Shown here one piece after another: positions 21,320 to 33,848 of a stretch of DNA of 64,000 nucleotides. The notes beneath the pieces are model-generated. The model did no database searches, had not been told where the DNA came from, and worked only from the letters and a program-made list of their open reading frames with translations. The DNA comes from Hygrocybe punicea (taxonomy: Eukaryota; Basidiomycota; Agaricomycetes; Agaricales; Hygrophoraceae). Position 1 is the stretch's first letter; each line of letters starts with the position of its first letter. A program made the translations under genes and the position numbers. The DNA lies in NCBI GenBank assembly GCA_963556145.1, contig OY744473.1, positions 2,480,001 through 2,544,000 of the forward strand, in the 5' to 3' direction.

Positions 21320-22974
21320 CTCACCATGGCGCCTTCAGCTTCACAGGACGCCCAGGACCAAGCAAGCCCGGCTCTTTCCAGCACCCATCCCACGAAGGCC
21401 CAGCCCACATGGAAGGACTTCTTTGCTGAGCGTGAAAGGATGAATGCTCAGAAGCTGGAGAAGGAATCCCCTTCAGCTCCTCAGACTCGGTTGAATCATG
21501 AGCGCAACCCACCCACCATTAGCGCGAAAGTATTTGAATGGGTCAAAAGCGACGAGATTCCTTCGCAGCTCATACGTAAGGCGGTTCTGCGGAGTGCGAG
21601 AGAAGAAACGTTAGGGAATTATGGGGCAAATCAGCGACGCTATGATGCTTTCTGGAATGAATGGGACTGTTGTGAGGAGTTTGGGCCGGAGGATGACCAC
21701 GACAACAAGGACAATGATTACGATGAGGATTTCTGGGGGCCACGGCAAGAGGAGATTCAACCAGATCCTGATCACAACCCTGGAATCCGAACCCAGAGGT
21801 CACCGTCGCCACCCCTCACGGCAGATGACATTCAGCCTGTGAAGGAAACGCCGGACATGTACAAAATCGTGCACCTGTTATCCATGCACCACGGATTCGT
21901 GCCGCCAATACCGGTTCCCCATCTGGCTCGCCCCATGGAACCCCAGGCCATACAGGCCTTCCTTCGCGCGGTTGGATTGACACGACAGGATGATCCCATC
22001 TTCGCGACGGGTCTCGGCGCGATTGCCTTAAATTTTTTTGAAGCCCTTGTCTCAGGTCTGCAACCTGAGCAACCTTTGTGGGACTTGAGTCGGGACAGCC
22101 GCCAGCCTCTGGTCCTCACAGATTGCATCAAGTGCCTTCGCCGTCTGCCGTCTGGGCTTTATTTCTTTGACTTTGGGCGAGCTGCGACCGTCCCATGGAA
22201 GATCGCCATCTCTCAACCTGCTGACGTGCTTTACATCTGCAGATTGGATGCTGGCTGTCAGGAAGTAGACATTGCTCGAAACCTTCTGCAGAGGGGAATT
22301 CAATTCCGAACTCTTCACCCCCTTAGGGAAATTCCCAGCTCGCTGTCATTCCGCCCCTCCACCGTTCCCATTCGACTCTCCGGATACAAATTCTCAAGAA
22401 GAGACTATGACGCATATCTGCACCAGCGTGCCATGATCTTGAGTGGTCATGGGGGTCGAGCAGCACTTCTCCGAGGCGGGGTTTTGTGGAGTCTGGCTGT
22501 GCAGGAAACAAGCTTCCACACCGTCTTACAAGGCCTGTCATCTGTGGTACTCCTGCATCGGGATGGGTTCTCAGTTCAAGATAGCAATTCGGTTGATTGC
22601 CTCTGGGATGATGACTTGAGCGAGGATGAGATCCTTTTACTTTGTGGGACGTATATCTGTTACACCAGTATGTTTGTGCTTTTAATTTACCAAACCTGAT
22701 GGGCTCCCTGTTAGGCAATGGCACCCAGACCGCCACGGTGTCTTGGTTTCCCCTGCCCTGGACATATGATGCAAGTGGAGAAAACTATGGGCGCTGGACT
22801 GAGTGGTCTGAAATGGTTTACCAAACGTGGTTGACCAGAGTTGAGAAGGGAGAGCCACCACTTCCTCAACATCGATGGCGAGATCGATTAAGGGGGCACC
22901 ACAAATCTCGCAAGCTCAAGCAGGCTATGTCTTCCATTTTCAAAGGTTTCCTCAAAGATCACGGCGGGTCGTAA
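21320..22974 (+). pseudogene. Split Agaricomycete gene, C-terminal half
   Basis: Continues the reading frame broken at 12255. Conserved pieces are TWKDFFAERERMNAQKLE, RRYDAFWNEWDCCEEFGPE, a Glu/Asp-rich linker, LWDLSRDSRQPLVLTDCIKC, RGIQFRTLHPLREIPSSLSF, RRDYDAYLHQRAMILSGHGG, RAALLRGGVLWSLAVQ and DEILLLCGTYICYTS. An intron follows (about 22668-22713, GT...AG) and then GNGTQTATVSWFPLPWTYD ... RWRDRLRGHH, ending at TAA 22972-22974. Apart from the LTR insertion I see no stop or frameshift, so the insertion may be fairly recent. An internal ATG (21327) could allow expression of this half from the LTR promoter. Function of the family is unknown. Confidence 0.75.
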
Positions 22975-23526
22975 ATTTTAGTCCTCTTACTTAGCGAATG
23001 AAATAAAAAACCTTTACTCCACTCTCAGGCGTGCACTCAAGTGTTCACTAAGTGTGTGCTAAGTGTGTGATGAGCGACACACTTGAGTGTGCGAAGCATT
23101 GTGGGCCATGCAAAATGCTTTATTTCCGAAATATTTTGCAAAGGCTAAATCTTATTGTGAAATATAGAATGTTGTGACTGGCAAAATCCTTGGCCAAAAT
23201 TCTACATTTGGTGAGGTTGAATAAACAAGATTTTGATGTCTTGCAAAATTGATTGAATTTGATATTTTTTACAATTATTTTGACAGCTGACAAGGTATGG
23301 GAAAACTTTCACTTTTGTCTACATTTTCACTCAGAACAATACTTTTGAATTTGATTAATTTTGTGTCGAGATAAATTCCCACAAATCTTTGTGTTTAAAT
23401 AGAATTTCACGAGTTATTATGTGTGAAATTTTAATTGGATTTTGCACGGTTTAAAATCAAATGCAAAACTTTAACAAGCTTCCAATCATTTTGCAATCAT
23501 TTCTCATCCTGCAAAATAGTGCGGTG
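22975..23526. other. AT-rich intergenic sequence
   Basis: No gene. A small inverted motif 'cactcaagtgt ... acacttgagtg' occurs at 23035-23092. Confidence 0.5.
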
Positions 23527-23773
23527 TCAGCAGTGGAGGTAATTTGTCTTGTGTGAGACATCCCATATTTGGATGCTTATGTAAGCCACTCCAAACATGG
23601 CCCAGATTTTATGTTACATTCCAACATAAGAAGTAGAATCATATCTCTTGCCCAAAAAAAATTTCTCTATAGGCGATGCAAAAACATTAATGAATTAATT
23701 AATTAATTACAAACCTTCACTGAACCAGGTCTGATAAAGAACGAGTCTTTTAATAAATTAAAAGAACTCGTAA
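23527..23773 (-). mobile_element. X0: 5' end fragment of an X-type non-autonomous Helitron
   Basis: Matches the 5' (minus-orientation) end of X3 at 40505-40765, including the terminal hairpin and TTACGAGT end at 23773. Its 3' part is missing. It abuts the tandem repeats of H1. Confidence 0.8.
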
Positions 23774-25967
23774 CTATCGTCCTGATACACCCCAGGATAG
23801 GGTGTTATACTATCATCCTGACACACCCCAGGATAGGACACGAATATCTACTTATCGTCTTGCTGTGTTCCAAGACAGGGTGTTATACTATCGTCCTGAC
23901 ACACCCCAGGATAGGACACAAATATCTATTTATCGTCTTGCTGTGTCCCAAGACAGGGTGTTATACTATCGTCCTGACACACCCCAGGATAGGACACAAA
24001 TATCTATTTATCGTCTTGCTGTGTCCCAAGACAGGGTGTTATACTATCGTCCTGAAACACCCCAGGATAGGATACAAATATTTTCTTATCGTCTTGTTCA
24101 TCTGTCCCAAGACTGGTTGTTATATCATTGTCCTGATACACCCCAGGATATGGTGCTTTATTATCATCCTGTTTATGCACCGCAGAACTTGAGTGTAAAA
24201 ACACAATCATCTTATCATCTTGCTCATGTGTCCCATAACATGCTATTGAATTATCAACCCGATGCACTCCAGGATATGGTGCTTTTTTATCATTCTGTTC
24301 ATGCACTGCAGAACCTGAGTTTAACGACACAAATATCTCCTTATCATTTTGCTCATGTGTCCCAAGACAGGCTATTCAATTATCAAGCTAATGCATGCCA
24401 GGATATAGTGTTTTTCTATCATTCTATATATAGGTCTGCACCACAGAAATTGATTTCAAGGACACAGACAATGTGTGATTATCTTGCTCATCATATGCCC
24501 CACAGGAGAATATTAAACAATAGTGGAGATTATCATTTTTCTCATGATATCTCTCATATAACAGAAGAAACAGTACAATGTCTTCCTGACCTAGATCACC
24601 TTTGTTCAAACCATTGGATTTTAAAGCCCAACAAAGAACTACCATTTATTATTGAATTCTATGTACGACTTCTTCTATATGTCAATGCATCAATGCATGA
24701 CTCATTATTTGTGTATGAAATACTTCCCCGGAAGTGTCAAAGAATACATCTAAAGCTGCTACAAAACATGTATGTAGCACATGACTTTGCAGTATATATG
24801 CAAAAATATCAAACATTAATGATATATAGTTTATTGTTTATCTTTCAAGTATTTCTGGTATATTATTCACAATATTTTATAGGTCTTAATGTCATATGTA
24901 CCACTGCTTTGAAACATGAATCTGCATCAGATAATAAATATTGCTCTAATGATAATACCAAGGAGAACGATACAAATATGCATAATATTGTTGGTGGTGG
25001 ATCAAAGTTGTTCATATTTAATGAGCTGTCTCCTTATTTATCAAATTCCATAAGATATCCTACTAATGTGAAATTCAAATTCAGAGAATATATAAAACAA
25101 TCAGAGACAAGAAGTGATATGTTAAATACATTAACATGTTTTGTCCCATGGAATGTGTTATTACCACAATTGACAACAGAGCAACTAAAGTCCATTGCAG
25201 GAGCTCATAATATTGTCACATATGCTAGATCTCATAAGGCAGATATTCAAACTTCAATCAAGAGCCATATATGTGCAAGTTGTGCTCAATATCTATCTGT
25301 ATTTGATGTCATAGATATTGAAGTTTTAAATAAGGAATCAAAGGCATCTAATGCAAGAGCAGTGAAACGATATCAAAGCCAAAATATAGAATACAAAGTA
25401 AAAAATATGCAATCAGTAACAAGATATCAACAAACAAAAGGTGTAGAATACAGAGTAAACAACTCACATTCTGTGACAAAATACCAACAAAAAAAGGGTG
25501 TAGAATATAAATTAAATCATGCAAAGTCAGAACAGAAATATAAAAATAAACACAAAAACATATTTCCACCTCCACCTCTCACAGCTGCTCTACAACATAC
25601 AATTATAGCTAACGCATGTCAAGATATGTCACCTGATCAGATATCAGAATCAGGATGTGCGATATGTGGTCAATTGACTTCAATTAAAGATTTATTAAAG
25701 CTCTCTAATGTCAACGCAGACTTGAAGATATTAAGAAACCCAGATGTGACACAAACAGAGTGGTTGACTGCTGAAGATCCCATCAAAGGCTTGGATGGCC
25801 CTGTCTTAATTAAACAGCTGCACAATATATGCACAAGTTGCCATAAATCTTTGACAAAAAACAAAGTCCCATTGTTGTCGTTAGCAAATGGAAAATGGTT
25901 AGGAGATGTTCCAGTACAGTTGATGGATTTATCATTTGCAGAACAGTTGCTGGTTGTAAGAGTATGA
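23774..25967 (+). pseudogene. H1 RepHel, N-terminal region with tandem repeats
   Basis: The frame begins inside 26-residue tandem repeats (unit like VLYYRPDTPQDRTQISIYRL; 78 bases; about 23774-24430). It then holds a hydrophobic stretch (IYSLLFIFQVFLVYY, about 24820-24870), a first cysteine pair (CASC), a Lys/Gln-rich helical part with repeated 'SVTKYQQxKGVEYK', and CAICGQ and CTSCHK pairs. The end (LANGKWLGDVPVQLMDLSFAEQLLVVRV) resembles the domain that precedes Rep in many fungal Helitrons (DUF6570-like). A TGA at 25965-25967 separates it from the Rep frame that continues directly; the corresponding codon in H2 is AGA (Arg). It was therefore originally one polypeptide with the Rep. Confidence 0.7.
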
Positions 25968-27829
25968 CACAATCGTTGCATTGTAAGAGTGTCTTCAGGG
26001 ATGCATAAAATGCGAGCAAATGCAATCACTTTTGCTAATCCTATTCCTAAAGTGTATGATATTCTACCTCCACCCATTGAAGACTTGGATGAAGTTCTGG
26101 CATTTATTTATACAGGACCATGTAAGCCCACTAAATCAGACTTTGAGAGAACACCTCTTCTTGTAAGAAGAAACAAGGTTAAAGCTGCATTGGAATGGTT
26201 GAAGTTGAATCATTGCGATTATTATGATCTGGAGATATCACAAAGAAATCTTGATCAGTATCCAGAAAATGGTCCTCCAGTTGTCGTAGATTATCATCAA
26301 TCATTTACAAATAAAAATCCAGAGTCGACAGCTATCAATGACATTGAAGAAGAAGATGGTGTTGAATCAGGCAAATGTCCATTTGTTGTTCATGGTTTGA
26401 CAGGTGAAGAATATTCCAACAAAAGTGCCAAAGCTCTCAAGGCCATTGCATTAAAGCATTTGACTTCAAATGAAAAAGTTCTAGCCATAGGTCATGCAGC
26501 TCATCCTGAATCTATTTATGGCAATCCACAGTTATTTCCTCAAATGATGCCCTGGTTGTTTCCATATGGACTTGGTGGAATTGGAAATGCCTATCAGCAG
26601 CGAGAATTATCAGATATTAGACACAAAAGACATTTGCTTATGTACTATGACAAAAGATTTCAAAAAGATCCATATTTTCCATTGATTGCATTCAATCACG
26701 AACAGATAAAACAATGCACTACAGCAGGATATTTATTAGCGGAAAAGTCAAAATTCCAGGAGATTTCTAACAGGTTGTTAGATGTCAACATTCATACACT
26801 AGCAGACATTTCTAAAAGAATGGAAAATGGTGATAAAGTAATACCAGAAACAGATGAGGAAAAATTGTGTTTTAAACTCATTAATGATATTGATCATGTT
26901 GGAGGTGGTGTAAAAGGATCTGTCACCAGCAAAAAATATATGTGCAATGAAATTTGGTCTTTAATTTCATTTGTTGGTGCACCCTCTTGGTTTATTACAT
27001 TTGCTCCTACCAACAACAAACATCCAATCTCATTATATTTTGCAGACACCAAAGAAACATTTAATCCTGTTCTAAGGGATTATAATGAAAGATCTCGATT
27101 AATTGCCCACAATCCAGTAGCTGGTGCAAGATTTTTTCATTTTATGACACAGTTATTCATTAAGCATGTACTTGGTGTTGGAGAAAATCAGCCAGGAATA
27201 TATGGCAATACAGAAGCATATTATGGAACAGTTGAACAACAAGGATGGTTGACATTGCATATGCATATGCTCTTGTGGCTTAAAGGAGTATTATCACCGC
27301 AACAAATCAGAGACAGAATTATGGATTCAAATTCTGATTTTCAACAAAGATTGGTGGAGTATCTTGAGAGTGTGCATATTGGAGAGTTTCTCACTGGATC
27401 CATGGCTGATGTAAAAGCCAACATTGAAGAAAACAGTCAATCTAAGGATTATCACACATCAGGAGTTCCAACTTTTAGTTGAGAACTAAAGTGATTTCTA
27501 AAGTTAGCAGAAAAATATAATCTTTAGATTTACATTTAGGCCTAGCCTAAATATTAAATTTAAGTCATGAACAAATACACATCTAAATCATTTATTTATT
27601 TTCATCTTTAGGTTATTCTTTCAATCGAAATAATTATCAGATCTAAATTGTAAGGGGAAAGCATAATTTAGTTTCAAGTTTACTCAAAATTTCTAGTCCA
27701 AATTTAGGCATCACTTAAAGGCAGGCCAAAATTAAAACTTTTGGTAGGATTAAAATAATAAATTTAATAGTTATCAAAATATACGATTTCGGCAGCTACT
27801 TAAATTCAAAGTTGCCATCAGATCTAAAG

Positions 27830-29740
27830 CTATTGCCCGCGCCATTGCCCGCCCGTCGCCCACTCGTCGCCCACTCGTCGCCCACCCATTGGTCATCATT
27901 GTTCCGTGGGCTTTGAGGGCGTCCTACTATTCACTGACATTAATCGGCGCGGCGCTGGGCAGGGCCTAGGTGATGGCAGAGGCAGGGAGCCTTGATGGCG
28001 TGGGCGAGGGAGATGGCATGGGCAAGGAGATGGGTATGATGGTGTGGGACGCAGCCCACCATCGTCCACTCGTTGTCCATCCATTGTCCGCCCATCTCCC
28101 AATGGACCAAATCATATGACCTCACGAGCCCAGCTCCAACGTCAATTGACGTGGTGGTGGGGTTCGTGAGGTGATGACAGAGGGGCGGGTGAGAGATGGC
28201 ATGGGCAGGGGGAGATGGTGGGGGCATGATTGGATGGGAGGCGGAGAGGTGTGGGCGACGGAGATGGCGGCAGGGGGAGATGGCGGGGAGATGGCGTGGG
28301 CGATGGCGTGGGCGACGAGGGTGAGGGAGACGGCGTGGGGTGTGGGCGAGGGAGATGGCGTGGGCAGGGGGAGATGATGCAGGGAGACGGTGTGGGCAAC
28401 AAGGGAGATGGCGTGGGGTGTGGGTGAGGGAGAGGGAGATGATGGGATGGGAGAGCGGTGAAGGGAGATGGCGTGGGCACGATGCGATGGGAGGCCAGGG
28501 AGATGGCGTAAGCGGTGGGGGTGAGGGGGGCGGCGTGGGCGACGAGGGTGAGGGGGATGGCGTGCGGTGCGGGCGAGGGAGGTGGCATTTGGCATGGGCA
28601 GGCGAAGGCAGGTGATGTGGCGTGGACGAGGGAGATGGCGTGGACGAGGGAGATGGCGTGGACGAGGGAGATGGTGTGGACGAGGGAGATGGTGTGGACG
28701 AGGGAGATGGTGTGGACGAGGGAGATGGCGTGGACGAGGGAGATGGCGTGGACGAGAAAGATGGCGTGGGCGGGGAGACAGGGTGGATGTGAGGGCGATG
28801 GGCGCGGGTGATGGGATGGGCGGCGGAGGTGGCCAGGGTGCGATGGGAGCGAGGGCGATGGAGATAAGCGATGGAGATGGGTGTCATGCGTGGGCAGGGG
28901 GAGGTCGTAGGAGGTCGTCGTCATCATCCTGCCGCTGCTCAGTGGCTACTTCCACTTGTGATGGTGGTGGCAGTGGTGGTGGTGATACTGCCGTCGCCAT
29001 CGTCGTCTTGCCGCTGCCGGATGGTGGTGGATCTTGTCGCCATTCCGTGGGGCCGTTGCCGTCATTGTCGGCATCGTCGTTGTCGGCATCGTCGTCATCC
29101 AACGTCGTGGTGGTGGTATTAGTGGTTGAGGAAGTGATGGTGGTGGTGAAGGTGGTGGTGAATGCCACTGCCGTCGTCCCCTCGCTGGCCGGTATTCATA
29201 TTCGACGGCAGCGGTCGTGGTCGTGTTTGTAGTGGTCGTGGTCGTGGTCGTGGTCCACTGGGCCCTCATTATTGTTGCCGCCGTTGGATTGATTGGGGCG
29301 ACGGGTGGGAGGGAGGTATGGTCGGCGATGGCTGGGCAATGAGCGCGCCCAATACCTGACACCCCCGTTCCGCCGCCATCATCGTCGTCGTCGCCTTGCT
29401 GCTGTCTGTTGGCAGTGGAGGTCGTTGCCGTCATCTGGCTGTGGTGGGGTGGTGGTGCCGCCACCGATACTGCCGTCTTTGTCGTCCTCATCGCCGTCCT
29501 TGTCTGCGTCATCACCGTCATCCGTCATCGTCATCGCCACTACTCCTCCGGCCTCGCTGGTGATGACCGTCATTGTCAGTATCGTTGTTTTTCTTGTTGT
29601 TGTTGTTGTTGTGACTTGTGACTGAACTAGCGCTTACCCGATCCGGACCCGTTGAAGACGATGGCATCGTCTTATCTTAACGTGCACGTGGGCAGCGAGT
29701 GGCGATGGGTTGGCGATGAGTGGGCGATGGGAGTGTACAA
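27830..29740. repeat. GC-rich tandem repeats inside the CACTA-like element
   Basis: Includes an 18-bp repeat (gtggacgagggagatggc) in about eight copies at 28621-28765 and trinucleotide-rich sequence at 28910-29620. The long Ser/Pro- or Gly/Arg-rich frames on both strands are repeat artefacts. Confidence 0.85.
28120..28171. repeat. 52-bp palindrome P2
   Basis: Outer arms CCTCACGA/TTCGTGAGG and central palindrome ACGTCAATTGACGT (28139-28152). Same length and plan as P1 at 17657. Confidence 0.85.
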
Positions 29741-31043
29741 TCACTTTAGTTCTGACGGAATCTTTAACTTTTGATAACTCCCAAAATGGTACATTTTGAT
29801 ATCCAATAAATTAAATATTTTACTTTCATCGAAATTATAACTTTCAGTTTGTCTTTAAGTGATGCCTGAATGTGGACTAGCGAACCAGAGTAAACTCAAA
29901 TCTAAATTATACTTTCCCTCCACACTTTAGCACTGATTATTATTTTGATTGCAGGACTAATCTAAAGGCAAAAGAAAAGAATTAATTTAGACATTTATTT
30001 ATTCATGACTTAAATTCAATATTTAGATTTGGCCCAAATGTAAATCCAAAGATTATATTTTGCTGCTAACTTTAGAAATAACTTTAGATCCCCACTAAAT
30101 GTTGAAATTCCTGATGTGTCAGGATCCTACTCAGACATTACCAGATGCACCTCCACCAATGTGCAATAAGTCAAATCATGTTTGTAATGAACATTGTTCT
30201 AACAAATCACAACTTAATTTGTGGTGGGATAAATTTTCAAGTATAGTTGATGACTTGATTATGCGTTCTAATATACATAATTGTGGTAGAAATCAGTCAA
30301 GTAGCGAGAAGGCCAACAAAAAAGATAGACCGATGTGTATGAACAAGCATGGCAAATGCAAAGCCAGATTTCCAAGACAAACCTTTGAACAGACTCAAGT
30401 TGATCCTAAATCAGGAGCTTTGAACATGAAAAAAGGTGAAGCTTGGATCAACACATTGACATCATGCATAACATATCTTCTTCGGTGCAACTCAGATGTG
30501 ACAAGCCTCCTCTCAGGTACTGCTATCAAGGCTATAGTGGCATATGTCACTGATTATGTTACAAAACCTGGTCTGAAAACATACACTATCTTTGACTCTA
30601 TTCGGAGTGTTTTTACTAAAAATTCTGAAATGCTGGGAGGATCCATGAAACAAAAAGACAAAGCTAGACGTTTGATAACACAGATAATCAATTCATTGAC
30701 ATCAAAGATGGAAATAGGTGGTCCAATGGCATCTTTGTATCTGCTAGGTAATCCAGATCACTATACAAGCCACAAGTTTGTAACAGTGTATTGGAAAAGT
30801 TATGTGAGAGAAACAATGAAGGTGTTCAAATCTGACCAAGATACTGCTGAAAACAATGAGGTTCTCTTGCAAAAAAACCAAAATCAATATGTTGGCTTTA
30901 CAGCAGTCCATGATTACATGTATAGACCAGATACCTATAATGTTACATGTCTATATGAATGGATACAAATGGCAAGATGAGTAAAAATACCTACTCCAAC
31001 AAAGAAAAATCATCATGCTCAAAACAGTGATGATGAGCTGGAC

Positions 31044-33848
31044 TTGATTGATTCAAATGCAAAAAATCTACAATATGAAGTAACAGCTGAATGTAATCTC
31101 CGTTCATCAGGCAATATTGATGATGATGAGCTCAATTTGGGAAACAATGAGAATAGAGTTGACAGTTCCAATGAAAATAGTGATTACAGTGGTAGTGATG
31201 AAAGCAACACTGATTCAAGTGGGTCTATTACTGCTGATGAAGATGGAAATGACATTTCTAAAGAGGACAGTGATAATGCCTGCAATATTAATGCAAATTC
31301 AGATTCAATTGGTTCTGATGGCACAGACAATAAACAGGCTCATAAATATTTTTTGTCAGCTCATCCATTACATGAAACACACTGGATAGAATATCATTCA
31401 TCATATAAAAAAGTTGTGCCTAACTTTGTAGGTGGTTCACTTCCAAGAAGAGATCGAGGAGATAGAGAATATTACTGTGCCACCATGCTTACTTTATTCA
31501 AGCCCTGGAGAACAGGCCAAGATCTTAAGAATAACAATGAGTCGTGGGATGAGGCATTCACAGACTATAAATTTACATCACGACAAAGCCAAATAATGGA
31601 TCATTTTAATATTAGATATGAATGCAATGATGCTCGAGATGATTATTCAGCTCAGCTCAAAAAGGGTGATGCTACAGCTGGTATATTTCATTCTTGGATG
31701 ACATCAGAAGAAATGGATAACATGGATGATATCAATGAGAATGGTCATGGTGATGATTTTGGTGATAATGAAGGAATTGATAATGAGGATTATGGATTGA
31801 ATCAATACTCCACCCTTGGTTCAAAGGGACGGTTAATCAAAGCCCAAATGGATGCCACTGAAGATAATTTCAGAAATGTTGCTATCATCTGTGGGGTGCA
31901 CTCTCAAAAAGACAGAATCAATCAGCTTGGATGTGAGCGTTTTGCAGAGGATACAAATCAAAAGTTGACCCACTTCTACTCTATGGACAAATGGGGCAAA
32001 GAAAGTGATCCAGCTAATAAAACCAAATGGGGGAAATCCAAAGTGGCATTAAAGACAATTCACAAATCAAATCAGATTAATTTTGATGAACAACTTGAGA
32101 TTTGGAAACTCAACCATGGAGCAACTGAACACTTTCCTGGAAAGCTCCCATTGTGTCTTGGCATGCCTGTAATGATCCGAAATAATGATGCGACTGAATT
32201 ATGCATCACCAAAGGCCAGGAAGGCATTGTTGTTGGCTGGCAATCAATCAAAGGCCCTCATAATAAACGTGTTCTCGACACACTCTTTGTGAAATTGGAT
32301 AATCCACCTCAATTGGTTCAAATACCTGGTCTACCAGATAATGTTGTTCCTATTGTGAAGAGCACAAAAACAATTCACTGTCTATTCCCCAGTGATCTGA
32401 AAGAATCTGTTGAAAGACAACAAGTATGGGTGCTGCCCAACTTTGCTATGACAGCTCATGCATCTCAGGGAAAAACCCGCCCTTACAATGTTGTACATTT
32501 AAACAGCTGTTTTTCTCACATGTCATATTACACAGCTCTGTCTAGAAGTGCAAGTGCAGCAGGCACCATCATTATCCAAGGTTTTGACCCTAATGTTATT
32601 ACAAGAGGTTGCAGTGGCTATCTCAGACAAGAATTCAGAGAACAAGAAATATTAGATGATATCACAAGGCTTAGATATGAAGGACAACTACCTGATCACT
32701 TAAATGGGCAACTCCGCAATACCTTGATTCGTCAATATCAATTATGGAAAGGCACTGATTATGTCCCTGCCAAAGTAGATGCAGCATTAAGATGGTCTGC
32801 CAGAGATCCACTACCTATACTTCCTGTGGTTGTTGATAGTACGTGGCAAATCATTGGAAAATCTAATAATACAAAGAACCAGCAAAGTATACTTCAACAA
32901 GCCAATCTTGGTTTTGTGGCTGCAAAAGGAAGCTCACCAGTAAAGCAAAATTTAAAACGTACTTACGATGAACATGATGAGACACCACTTTTGAGTAGGA
33001 AAAAGAGAATAATAATAACTCATGAAGGCAGTTGCACTATTCTTACTCCTCGTGGCATACATTGGGATGAAAACAACTGGAGTTGTGCATATGATTCACT
33101 CTTTGTTATTTTGTACAATATATGGGCAGAACATCCAGCAAGTTGGACAACAAGATTTCAGTCAATTGGAAACATTTATCTGTCAACACTTGTACATAGG
33201 TTTAACCTGATGGCATCACAATTGAGCTTTGAAAATGTAAGAAATGCAGTGAGAATGAAACACCATGCCAACCATCCAGAACAATTTCCCATGGGTGCTA
33301 CTGGCATCAGTGTTGCTACACTATGTATGGAAATGCTGAAACCACAAGATTGTATTGCATCTTCACAGCTCATTTGTTCTCACTGTGACTATGAAGGTCC
33401 AAAAAAGGATGACAAACTTACCTATGTATTGCATGCTGATCCATCTGTTTCTGGTTCAACATCTGATTGGGTGCAAACCATTGCATATAATGTTAGAAAT
33501 AAATGTCCACAATGTAATGTTTCAATGATGCGTGCCATATACTATACAAAAACACCTGATTTGCTGGTATTAGAATATCCCAACATAAACATGATCACCA
33601 GTCATCAAATAACTGTAAATGTAAATGAAAAGTCCATAAATTTGCATCTAAGAGGTATTGTATATGCTGGAGGATATCACTTTACATCTCGATTCATATC
33701 AGAAGATGGAACAATTTAGTATCATGATGGAATGACAATGGGAGCAACATGTAAGCAAAATGGCCACATTGGTATGATGTTGGATGATGATTTTAAAAGA
33801 TATGAAAATAAAATTCTTGTGCTAGCAGTTTATGCACGAAACCAGTAA
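31044..33848 (+). pseudogene. H1 RepHel, helicase remnant plus ubiquitin-protease-like domain
   Basis: Acidic Asn/Asp/Ser-rich linker (to about 31350), then VVPNFVGGSLPRRDRGDREYY and a conserved pre-helicase region. At 31868 the sequence jumps from AQMDATED to FRNVAIICGVHSQKD, so about 350 residues containing the Walker A and B motifs, present in H2, are missing. Remaining helicase motifs are TKGQEGIVVGWQS, FAMTAHASQGKT and YTALSRSASAAGT. The C-terminus has a Cys box (NWSCAYDSLFVILYNIW), a CSHCDY...CPQC zinc-ribbon pair and a His box (GGYHFTSRFISEDGTI-stop-YHDG), the order seen in ubiquitin-specific peptidases. TAG at 33717-33719 stands where Y2 has TGG. The frame then runs on to TAA 33846-33848. 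Confidence 0.8.

Larger units (their letters stand above)
27455..30118. mobile_element. 2.66-kb CACTA-like non-autonomous TIR element
   Basis: Starts CACATCAGGAGTTCCAAC and ends with the near-exact inverse. Inverted homology extends well beyond 150 bases and is rich in ctaaa/tttag motifs. It is flanked by the 3-base duplication TCA (27452-27454, 30119-30121). The CAC-terminal start and 3-base duplication point to the CACTA (EnSpm) superfamily. The interior is GC-rich tandem repeat without a gene. Confidence 0.8.
25968..30980 (+). pseudogene. H1 RepHel, HUH Rep region (split by insertion)
   Basis: The frame runs 25968-27454 and resumes at 30122-30980. Removing the element at 27455-30118 with one TCA restores the frame (DY-Q-DPTQTL, matching DYKDPTQTL in H2). 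Recognisable parts are KVYDILPPPIEDL, LFPQMMPWLFPYGLGGIGN, the Helitron N-terminal-like domain, the HUH motif in LTLHMHMLLWL (about 27250-27282), and the catalytic tyrosine motif AYVTDYVTKPGLKT (about 30539-30580; two Tyr four residues apart). Role in the family: nicking and joining of DNA strands in rolling-circle transposition. Ends at TGA 30978-30980 where H2 has AGA. Confidence 0.85.

Noticed and set aside
27940..28927. Ser/Pro/His-rich frame of about 315 codons inside the CACTA-like element
   Set aside because: Generated by the 18-bp and related repeats; competing frames on both strands and no flanking splice sites.
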